DNA from: Lampris incognitus
Taxonomy: Eukaryota > Chordata > Actinopteri > Lampriformes > Lampridae
Assembly: GCF_029633865.1 (NCBI RefSeq)
Contig: NC_079216.1
Span: 60,782,232-60,846,231, forward strand
Direction of reading: 5' to 3'
Length of the DNA stretch: 64,000 nt
Both the position numbers and the translations under genes were made by a program. Under the pieces are notes generated by a model. It saw nothing but the letters and a program-made list of their open reading frames with translations, was not told the origin of the DNA and did no database searches. Of this stretch, positions 35,413 through 45,506 are shown one piece after another (the stretch's first letter is position 1; each line of letters starts with the position of its first letter).

Positions 35413-37055
35413 TACAGTGCATCCGGAAAGTATTCACACCCCTTCACTTTCCCCACATTTTGTTATGTTACAGCCTTATTCCAAAATGGATTAAATCTCT
35501 TTTTTTTCTCATCAATCTACATATAATACCCCATAATGACAAAGCGAAAAAGGTTTTGTAGAAATTTTTGCAAATTTATTGAAAATAAAAAACTGAAATA
35601 TTGCATGTACATAAGTATTCACACCCTTTACTCAGTACTTGGTTGAGGCACCCTTGGCAGCGATTACAGCCTCAAGTCTTCTTGGGTATGAAGCTACAAG
35701 CTTGGCACACCTATATTTGGGGTATTTCTCCCATTCTTCTCTGCAGATCCTCTCGAGCTTTGTAAGATTAGATGGGGAGCGTCGCTGCACAGCTATTTTC
35801 TGGTCTTTCCAGAGATGTTCAATGGGGTTCAAGTCTGGGCTCTGGCTGGGCCACTCAAGGACATTCACAGACTTGTCCCCAAGGCCACTCCCTTCGTTGT
35901 CTTGGCTGTGTGCTTAGGGTCGTTGTCGTGTTGAAAGGTAAACCTTCGTCCCAGTCTGAGGTCCTGAGCGCTCTGGAGCAGGTTTTCATCAAGGATCTCT
36001 CTGTACTTTGCTCCATTCATCTTTCCCTCGATCCTGACCAGTCTCCCAGTTCCTGCTGCTGAAAAACATCCCCACAGCATGATGCTGCCACCTCCATGCT
36101 TCACTGTAGGGATGGTATTAGCAAGGTGATGAGAGGTGCCTGGTTTCCTCCAGAAGTGACGTTTGGCATTCAGGCCAAAGAGTTCAATCTTGGTTTCATC
36201 AGACCAGAGAATCTTGTTTCTCATGGTCTGAAAGTCCTTTAGGTGCTTTCTGGCAAACTCCAAGCGGGCTGTCATGTGCCTTTTACTGAGCAGAGGCTTC
36301 CATCTGGCCACTCTACCATAAAGGCCTGATTGGTGGAGTGCTGCAGAGATGGTTGTCCTTCTGGAAGGTTCTCCCATCTCCACAGAGGAATGCTGGAGCT
36401 CTGTCAGAGTGACCATCGGGTTCTTGGTCACCTCCCTGACCAAGGCCCTTCTCCCCCGATTGCTCAGTTTGGCTGGGCGGCCAGCTCTAGGAAGAGTTCT
36501 GGTGGATCCAAGCTTCTTCCATTTATGAATGATGGAGACCACTGTGCTCTTCGGGACCTTCAAAGCTGTAGACATTTTTTTGTACCTGTCCCCAGATCTG
36601 TGCCTCGATACAATCCTGTCTCAGAGGTCCACAGACAATTCCTTTCACTTCAAGGCTTGGTTTCTGCTCTGACATGCACTGTCAACAGTGGGACCTTATA
36701 TAGACAGGTGTGTGCCTTTCCAAATCATGTCCAATCAATTGAATTTACTACAGGTGGACTCCAATCAAGATGTGGAAACATCTCAAGGATGATCAGCGGA
36801 AGCAGGATGAACCTGAGCTCAATTTTGAGAGTCATAGCAAAGGGTGTGAATACTTACGTACATGCAATATTTCAGTTTTTTACTTTTAATAAATTTGCAA
36901 AAATTTATAAAAAACCTTTTTCACTTTGTCATTATGGGGTATTGTCTGTAGATTGATGAGAAAAAAAAGGAATTTAATCCATTTTGGAATAAGGCTGTAA
37001 CATAACAAAATGTGGGGAAAGTGAAGGGGTGTGAATACTTTCCGGATGCACTGTA
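35413..37055 (-). mobile_element. Tc1-type DNA transposon
   Basis: Inverted termini CAGTGCATCCGGAAAGTATT (35,415) and its complement ending 37,053, each flanked by the TA target duplication. The minus-strand transposase has the paired-like HTH (KVPKSTVVSIIHKWKK), the GRPAKLS hinge and the DDE core: WSDETKIELFG, HDNDPKHTA and SPDLNPIEHLW, the DD34E spacing. The main frame is 36,575-35,865; the frame then shifts by one base near 35,880-35,895 and resumes at 35,868-35,632. Upstream, ELSVDL is followed by TGA where the family has CGA (Arg), a CpG-decay stop. It is dead but young, with very similar TIRs. Confidence 0.92.
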
Positions 37056-37834
37056 TATATATATATATATCATACCGTCTGTGATCCAAGGTGCAAGGGC
37101 ATACCTTTTTACTGTGAGCCTATTTTTTTATTTCTCAACTGAATTTTTTATGTTTTGAGCTGTATGCTTATGTTGATCAAATATTCTTTTTTTTATAACT
37201 TAAATGCAATATGTGGATCTCTTGGAGGCACTGATCCCAACTGCTGCAGAGAGGAAGATGAATGTCTCACTTTCTAATTTCACTTACCTTATGTCACACA
37301 TTTTATTGAGCAAGTAACAAGCACAAAATGCATTGCTGCTGTCTCAATGTTTACTGTTTTCAAAGGTAGTTTCGCTTTTGGTAAATGGTTTTATTTCATG
37401 TTAACACTTTCATTCAAAAAATGTGTAATTAGAAAATACTGAGCTGGTGATATGCATGCATTCATGGAAAATGCCAGTGTTTGCGTACTAAATGGATTTC
37501 TTGTAAAGTGTGGTACATTAATAATAATAATAATAAAATTTATATGGTGCTTTTCTAGACGCCCAAAGTGCTTCACAAGGTCAAAATGTTTTTAACCTTG
37601 GGATTTCAATGCTAGAGTCGCCTTGTTTCAATTCAGTCAAAATACTACAGTCAGACTATCCTATTCTCATTCTTTTTCCTGATGTTAGTGTGACCAACTC
37701 TAAAAATGCGCTTCATCAACAACATGATGGTGATTCACTGCAGCGAATGCTTAAATTCAATCACAATGAACTTAAACGGCAAGGCCCCCTACTCTTTTTA
37801 TCTCTTCTTTTTTGAGCCAAGTCAACTTCACCAG
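37056..37834. other. Intergenic, nothing recognised
   Basis: Short TA run at 37,054-37,070 and an (ATA)n run near 37,520-37,537. The latter begins a sequence (TTTATATGGTGCTTTTCTAGA) that recalls a common fish repeat. No gene. Confidence 0.4.
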
Positions 37835-38945
37835 GTTGGACGGCCCAGTGGTTAGCACTGTTGCCTCACAGCAAGAAGTTCCTGGGTTCGAACCCCAGGC
37901 CATCCCACCTCCTTTCTGTGTGGAGTTTGCATGTTCTCCCCATGTCTGCATGGCTTTCCTCCAGGTGCTCCAGTTTCCTCCCACCCTCAAAAAGACATGC
38001 ACGTTAGGGTTAATACCAGAGGTGGGGAGTAATGAAGTACAAATACTTCGTTACTGTACTTAAGTAGATTTTTCAGGTATGTGTACTTTACTTGAATATT
38101 TATTTTTCTGACAACTTTTTACTTTTACTCCCTACATTTTAACACAAATGTCTGTACTTTCTGCTCCTCACATTTTCAAAACAGGCTCGTTACTTTAGTT
38201 TTAATGTATTTGGAGGGAATGATCGATTATTAACATTATAACCCTGTAGACTCATAAGTCAGTCTCTAAACGCTTAGCGGAGATGATCTCGGATAGTCTC
38301 GTGATACCAGACAGACGTGATTTTATTTGAAGTTGGGACAGTTCAGATAATAGTAGAGCTGAACGATTTGGGGGAAAAAGGACTATACCAGTGTTGTCGC
38401 ATGTTTTCTTTATTATTATTATTCATATTTTCTGGGGCTAGGCCTATCATAAAATGATCTACTTCTCTGGCTAACATTCACGGTGCCTTGATGGAAGTCA
38501 TGGACGTTTGAATTCATAAAACGATCTTTTCACCGAGGACTATTTTCAGGCTAGACTTTCAAATTAATCCGTGCCTTCAGCTAAATTGAAACACAGTGAT
38601 AATGTAACGTTGACTAAAAATAAAGGTGGCATGGTGAAATGGCCGAGCCTGTACTTTTTACTTTCAACTTGTGTAAAGAAGTTGAGTCAGTACTTCTACT
38701 TTTACCAGAGTCTATTTTTACACAAGTATCTGTACTTCTACTTCGAGTAAAGAATGTGCGTACTTTTGCCACCTCTGGTTAATACTCCTGTCTGTGCCCC
38801 TGAGCAAGGCAACAGAAAGAAGAGCTGGGGTTGGTCCCCGGGTGCTGCAGCTGCCCACTGGTCCTAACAATAGGACGGGTGAAATGCAGAAAACAAATGT
38901 CATTGTAACCGTACAATGACAAAATAAAGTGGCTTTCTTCTCTCT
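37835..38945 (+). mobile_element. SINE type B, copy 3, split by a hAT MITE
   Basis: The head and body run from 37,835 to 38,016 and the 3' half resumes at 38,778-38,945, ending with a polyadenylation-like AATAAAG. The 761 bases between are a hAT-type element flanked by the 8-base duplication GTTAATAC. The SINE is therefore older than the MITE. Confidence 0.85.
38017..38777. mobile_element. hAT-type non-autonomous DNA transposon (MITE)
   Basis: It starts CAGAGGTGG and ends CCACCTCTG, which are inverted termini; further in, both ends repeat AGTAC/GTACTT motifs. An 8-bp target duplication GTTAATAC (38009-38016 and 38778-38785) is the hallmark of the hAT superfamily. No transposase frame is present. 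Its insertion into a SINE gives a clean empty-site comparison. Confidence 0.85.
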
Positions 38946-39551
38946 CTTTCTTTCTTTTACAGTAGGTTCTTGAATCGGGCAGTCTTTAAAGGGTTAGATG
39001 AAAGCTAAAAGCTAAGATTTGATGACTCCACGTAATTTCTATTTTAGTATACCGGGCCCCACCCTGCTTCAAGTAGCACTTCACTAATTTTGAACTGTAC
39101 TGACCGGTGTCTCCATCAATCCCATAGTAGTACTTCTTCTTCTGTGGTGCGGATACAGAAGCGTAAAACAGAATGGGACCCTTAATAAATCCTCAGTGGG
39201 GTTTGCAAACAGTGGGCTTCTGTAATCCACTACTGGCTCTTGTGGGACATACAGTAGGTACGTATAGCGAATCCAAGTTTTCACAGGGGTGCAACATTGT
39301 TGTACACAATATGTGCATGTTGAGATGAATAAAATTGGTTAAATCATTGATCAAAATAATTAGTGGCAACACATTGGTGCAATGACACTAGAAACGTGAC
39401 ACGAAACCAAGATTGTCGCCAAGGCAGAGAAACAGTACTATCGAAACAAAGGATCAAAGGTCAGTAATGACGGTGACAACCTTCCCCCGCTTGTATTTTA
39501 CTGCCCTCATTCACGCCAGGCAAGGGTGCATGCACCGAGAGGAGCAGCAAG
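38946..39551 (+). other. 5' flank of the Kunitz gene
   Basis: About 600 bases with no recognised repeat before the start codon. A CAAT- or TATA-type core promoter is not obvious to me. Transcription start and any non-coding first exon cannot be fixed from the sequence. Confidence 0.35.
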
Positions 39552-42500
39552 ATGAATCACATTCTAGTGTTGGGGATTGCTCTTTCTACCTTCTGCACCA
39601 GCCATTCCATTAAAGGTATGAAGAAATGTCTTCCTTTTTTTTTTAAATTTAGGATTCTGTTTCGGGACAGTGATCGGCACAAAATGAACTAAGAGGGCAC
39701 TTTCGGCACGCGGCCTGGATGTCGAAAACAAATGTGGTACAGGTGCCGGCTTCTCGTGTAGTTTCAATTTCAGTAAATCCAACAGAAGACGCAGTCAAGT
39801 GACATTGATTACGACACGGTCAAGTGTATTTCATGAATTCTGGTGATGGTAAGCCAGGACACACAACAATAAGCAAAAGTTCAGCTTTGCTGAAATAACA
39901 GTTGGGAGATAAGGCGTCTCCTTCGGGGTTTTTTTTACGATACATTATCTCTCTGAGGACATGGCGGGCTAACGGGCAGTTGGGAGGTTTCACTTCTTTC
40001 CTGCGGTATACTGTAGCCTGACTTCAGGTGTTAGGAATATTGTTAGCATATTCTTACACGGGGCAAATTTAGAGAATTCACTTAACTCGTGTGAAAATAT
40101 ATCCGATACTTGATTGCAGACATGGCTTAAGGGTCGAGGTCTATCAGTTAAAACAGGGAAGCAGGCGTCCGGGTAGCATGGCGGTCTATCCCGTTGCCTA
40201 CCAACACGGGGGTCGCCGGTCCGAATCCCCATGTTACCTCCGGCTTGGCCGGGCAGCCCTACAGACACAATTGGCCTTGTCTGTAAGTGGGAAGCCGGAT
40301 CTGGGTATGTGTCCTGGCCTCCTCTGGTCGGTCGGGGCGCTTGTTCGGGGGAGGGGGGGGATGATTGGGGGGAATAGCGTGATCCTTCCACGCGCTACAA
40401 CCCCCTGGCGAGGCATATGGTAGTCTGCGGCCCTCCCTGGATCGGCAGAAGGGGTGGAGCAGCGACCGGGACGGCTCGGAAAATAGGGTAATTGGCCAAG
40501 TACAATTGGGGAGAACAAGGGGGAAAATTTAAAAAAAAAAAAAAAAGCAGGGACGCAATCCCAATATTTCATTTTTCCATCAAGGACATTCTCATGTCAT
40601 GGCGCAAACGTACCTGTAGCCAACAATGAGCAGCTCTGTAGACACGACTACAGAAATAAGATGTTAAACAGCTCCACAGTCCCTGAAATGCTATTTACTC
40701 AATTAAGGCCCCACAGCAAAGCTGATTCCACAGTTCCTGTGTACTGAACTCTGACATCGCCGCTGTCTGCGTCTTACTGCTCTGAGCACGGTTAACCTCA
40801 AAACATGTTCATCTCACCTCGCCGCCATGGAACGGATTGAAAATATGCCACGGTGCACCACCCTGGGCCCATCCCGAAACTGGCGGGATTCCTATTAGCT
40901 CCCAGTCCACAGTTTTAAGCATATGTTCTTTTAAGTGGAGTTTCTATTCTTTCACTGTTAGACGTGACGTTTGAGACTACTGGCCTCCTGTGAAATCTAC
41001 GAAGGGGTGGGAGTGCTGAAAAGAGGCCATATAAATGACACATTTTTACTGCAGCAATAAAAAAAAGGAGTGGATCCCTGGTGATGGGCTTGGTTAAACA
41101 TTACTCATGTCCTTGATGCTTTGCATGGAATCATAATTATACCCTGTGCAGTGTTTATTCCCTGTGTTTATTCAGCATCTGACAGGTAACAGCAATACTT
41201 GACAGGGGAAATTGTTCGTATACGTTGACTTTTCACACTGACAGATGTTGCGCTTTCTATCAAGATTTGATCAATTCTATAAACAGATTCAAGAATGCCC
41301 TCCGCTGTTTTTTTTTGGGAATGATGAATCAGTTCAAAGAGGGCGGAATCAGGTCATCTGGATGCAACGTTTACTGACAGATACGTTTCATCACTCAGCT
41401 AAGTGACCTCTTCAGTCTAAACCGACTACAGGCATCCCCACCCCTTATGAACAACACTGTGCAATAGGGTTGCCTAACGACCGAAACCAACGACCAGTTT
41501 CATGTGCAAATATGGGTTTGACCATTAACTAGAGCTTCGGTGGCCATGTGCACTATTCACAGAGGACTGGGGAATAGTTGCAATCACAGCATTGTAAGAT
41601 GGTGACAGCTGTACAAGTCACGGCAATCCTCCTGGCACTTAACAGCATACGCTATATTGCTCCGTTTGTGCCGGGGGACCCGATCCTTGGGGTGGACCGA
41701 CTTCTGGCCCAGCGTATTTTGGGGTTTGAAAGCAACCGAGATGCTGCGTTTTGAAAATACACATCTCAGCTTTTCCGACGCTCCCGCCACATACGGACTC
41801 GCCGCCGGCTTACGCTTAGGCAGCCGTTGTCCTTCTCCTCTCTTCGATTGGCTGGTGCACTGTTTGGGTGTCTTCCTGGCTTTGACAAATGCCCAGTTAA
41901 GGGTCAGGAGGATTGCAGTGACTTGTACATTGGGGAAACTAAACAGACAGTCTACACCATCTACAGGCCAGTGGCCACTCTTTCAAGGATGAGGATGTCC
42001 ACATCCTTGGTAGGGAGGAACGATGGCTTGATTGAACGGGGAGTCAAAGAGGCCATCTATATTAAAAGGAAATTAGCATCCCTGAGCCCGGGGGGGGGGG
42101 GGGTCTAAGAGTACATCAGTCGCCATATGACAATGTTGTGATTGCAACTATTCCCCAATCCTCTGTGACTAGTACACATGGTCATTGAAACTCTAGTTAA
42201 TGCTCACACCCATATTTGCACATGAAGCTGGTTGTTGGTGTCAGTCGTTAGGCACTGTATTGTACTGTGTTGTTTATAAGGGGTGGGGACACCTGCAGTC
42301 AGTTTAGACTGAATTTGTCACTTAGATGAGTGATGGAACATATCTGTCAATAAACGGTGTATCCAGATGAACTGATCCAACCTTCTTTGATTTTCTTACC
42401 TGGATTATTGAGCACGCATGAAGACAAATGAATCATTTTGCATTTTTCTCTTTGTCATCTAACAGAATTCTGTAATTTGCCCCATGAAGAAGGCACCGGC

Positions 42501-43481
42501 ACAAGTTTCCATTTCGCCACCTATTATGATCCCAGCAAAGACCTTTGCTATCCCTTCTTATACAGAGGGGAAGGAGGAAATGCAAATCGTTTTGATAATG
42601 AGAGAGAGTGCATGAGGAATTGCTCTCCCAACGTAGACCAATTCTACCCTATGGATGGTAAGACAGCCTTGTAAAGCTCAACATAAAAAAAATAATAAAG
42701 GATTTTGAATTCTCGAGATTTTTGGAATGTAACCACGCACCATAACATGGTTTCCTCAGGCTCAAACTGGCAGAGATGTCCTTACGTATGCCTGTGAAAT
42801 GAGGACTTTGTGATTATTGGGCTATACAAATAAAATTGACTCGACTTTGAAATATGAACTGCTGCATTAAGCCTGCTTGATCACATCTCAGCAGTAAAGC
42901 CGATGGAAGAGGAGAAGGGCAGAAAGAGCGACAGATAGTAAGAGAGAGAGAGTGGGAGAGAATTTACAGAGAACCCACTCCAGGATCTCTTAGGGTCACC
43001 CTCATGTACATTTTGTCAGCGCTTGTATTTGTCTACGTCTACAGAGGGGCATCCGATACCTTCTCCATGACCACGGAGCCTGTTAGATCAGCGCAAGTGC
43101 TAGTTTATAGAAAGTCTAGTCTGTAACTATGCAGGAGTTGGGCCGGGTGACTTTGTATTAGCAACTGTTAGCTGAGTTAACTGAGCACGTCATTATCTCT
43201 GTGAAGGCAAAGGGAGTTCTCTGCATCAGGTAATAGCCACATGCCATCCAGTGGTGAAAAAGTGTAACTCCAAACACAGGAAAGGATGTCAGGGAAAATG
43301 TTTAGGGCTAGCTTCAGAAGAAGGTTGGGTGCATTTTTTTTAAATCGCATTATTAACCTGTTTAATAAACTTAATATGTAGTTATTGCCATGCTAGAATG
43401 TTTTTAACATTAATATTTAACTTTTTCTCTTAACACACTAAACTAAATAACACACTAAACAAGGAAACTAAACGCATGTAT

Positions 43482-43516
<35 letters not shown>

Positions 43517-45506
43517 TGTGTATAGTATATATTGTTGTTGTTGTTAAAAGGATGCACTTATTTTCCCTCCTTTACAGAGTCCATGGCGTGCCACTTCAAC
43601 TATTCCAAGGGTGGCTGCGATGGCAAATCACTGCGTTTCTACTATGACTCAGTTCGTGACAAATGCAAGAAGTTCTTTTGGACTGGCTGCCTTGGAAATG
43701 GAAATCGATTTTTGAGCCAAGAGAGCTGTAACGCCACCTGTGCCGGTATCCATGGTGGGCAAACACGCTACAAATACATCTATGAGCGACTCGTCTTGTT
43801 CGCTGGCATGGCTGTGTTGTCTTACAGTCGCATGTTGCATTTACTGATCCATTATTTGTTTCTAAGATGACGGTGAGGGTGAGGAGGAGGAGGAGCCCGA
43901 CACTCCAGTCGGTGAGTACACATACATACACAGTATAACAGCACATGCATCCCATCAAATATCAGCAGGTTCACATTGGGGAAAAAATGGGTTCAGATTA
44001 TGGCCAACTATCGTATCACACTCACTTCCACCACTGCATTTCTGGAATGACTGGTGACGCATTTTTCAGAGTCTAATCTTCGTATAATTGAAGTGGCGGA
44101 CACCTGTGCGGATACTTGGCAATTGCTATCATGCAGCATCTTCCCAAATCAAATAAAACATGACTGAGCCTAGGTTTTGACTATGGATCTTGTGGTACCT
44201 GTTGAAAAACAAGTCTTTTACGAGCTTGTTTTTCTCTCGCCGACTACGTCAACTTCATTTTGAATACACTACTGTTTCGCTTGAATGTTTGCATTTGGCT
44301 GCTATGCTGAAGAAGTAAAAAACGCTATGTGCCTAGCCACGTCTCACGAGAAAGTCCTACCAGCCGGCAGCCAATAAAATGAGCAACTGCAGATGCGTTC
44401 ATGTTTTGAATATTTGCAGATTTTGCTATTTTCTTCAATACGGCAGCGACTGCTTGTAAATCTTCGGGTCTGAACTTTAGGCCTTCATAGCGATACAGTG
44501 CTCATTAAGAGCAGACCTGTTATTATAATCAAACTGCAGAATTATCGCCTGTAATTGCCTGTAAGTATGTGTGGAATTGAGGGAGGCATATCTCTCGGCT
44601 GCCTCTCGCAATAAATCACTCAGTGCATGCTCGTAATTATGAATGAGCAAAAATGTCTCTATTCCAGGCTGTCATACACATGATGGACTCCGAATTCCTC
44701 CCTCTAGTCCCTCCTCACACACTACTGGCATATGGATATGTATGCATATGTACCATTCACCTAATATATGTGGCCGTGTGTAATATGCTCTGCATCACTG
44801 TACTGTATGTGGAGCGTCTGCTGTCGTCCATGCATGTATTGTGCTGCAGAGTTTGTACATATTGCACCGAAAACAAATTCCACCGGCCTTGGTCGTTCGT
44901 AGTCACCCTTAACGCTAGATCAAGAGATGGAAACCGTCTAAGCTTTCGTTATAATGCAGTTCCGATAAACACTCGAGTGTGAGTAAATATGCCTCCCCCC
45001 TCCAAACTACTTTTAGAGCATATTTTTATTTACTGCCTAATACTGAGTTCTTTACAGATTCGGGCCTCTCTCGCTGAAAACAGTTGCGTTTATATATATG
45101 GACAGTAACCTGCTTTTTGACATCTGTGCTTCTTTTCTATACTGACAGCGCTCATCTGTGGAATTGTGTTTGGTGTAATCGGTGCCATCATCCTCATCGT
45201 TGTAATTGTCCTACTTGTGCAGTCGAAGTAAGTACCAAATGCGTTTCACACGTACCTTTCGACCCCCCAGGGCAATAATAATTAAAATTCATAAATATTA
45301 ACAGTAATAACAGCAACAATGAAGGCTTAATTTACACCGCACTTCATTCCATTAAACGATTTCTTTGGAATATTTGCTATGCTAGACAGCGTCTGTTTAT
45401 TCATAATTCTCTCTTTTCAAGGGACAGCCCCAAAGGGGCGCCAAAGAAAACCAAAGAAGCCCAGGCACAATTACCTCTTCAGGAAGTCGAGGTGGAAATC
45501 AAATAA
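39552..45506 (+). CDS. Type I membrane protein with two Kunitz/BPTI domains
   Basis: Kunitz domains usually block serine proteases through a loop held by the C14-C38 bond. Six coding exons with clean GT-AG borders: 39552-39615, 42466-42657, 43578-43754, 43867-43911, 45149-45227, 45422-45506 (213 aa). In order: signal peptide (1 to about 20), Kunitz 1 (C24-C74), Kunitz 2 (C90-C140), an acidic linker (DDGEGEEEEEPD, 145-156), one membrane helix (about 160-183) and a lysine/glutamate-rich cytoplasmic tail ending VEVEIK. Each Kunitz domain has its own exon with phase-1 borders, the usual arrangement. Kunitz 1 has G33 and E57 where C14 and C38 should be. Kunitz 2 keeps all six cysteines but has Asp100 at P1. 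Classic trypsin inhibition is therefore doubtful. It resembles uncharacterised fish Kunitz proteins; I give no symbol. Confidence 0.9.
40166..40520 (+). mobile_element. SINE type C, copy 4 (in intron 1 of the Kunitz gene)
   Basis: Plus-strand copy from GGGTAGCATGGCGG to GTAATTGGCCAAGTACAA, with internal deletions relative to the copy at 15,127. It ends in an A-rich tract at 40,530-40,546. Confidence 0.75.
41330..42400. mobile_element. Penelope-like element, inverted fragments (intron 1 of the Kunitz gene)
   Basis: The minus-strand part (41,790-41,590) reads FKPQNTLGQKSVHPKDRVPR, the RT-to-nuclease linker of Penelope-like elements. The plus-strand part (about 41,900-42,105) reads CSDLYIGETKQ and later ERGVKEAIYIKRK, the GIY-YIG nuclease. 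The outer arms, 41,330-41,590 and 42,120-42,400, are inverted copies of one 3' tail (both carry ATCACTCAT/ATGAGTGAT-type and CCCCACCCCTTAT-type blocks). Broken; more than one piece in opposite orientation. Confidence 0.7.
42658..43577 (+). other. Intron 2 of the Kunitz gene
   Basis: No element apart from a small piece of a dispersed repeat near 42,818 and a CA microsatellite (43,483-43,520) shortly before the exon 3 acceptor. Intron 4 (43,912-45,148) also shows nothing I recognise. Confidence 0.4.
43483..43520. repeat. (CA)n microsatellite
   Basis: About 15 CA units followed by GTGTGTGT, giving a small CA/TG hairpin, 57 bases upstream of Kunitz exon 3. Confidence 0.9.
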
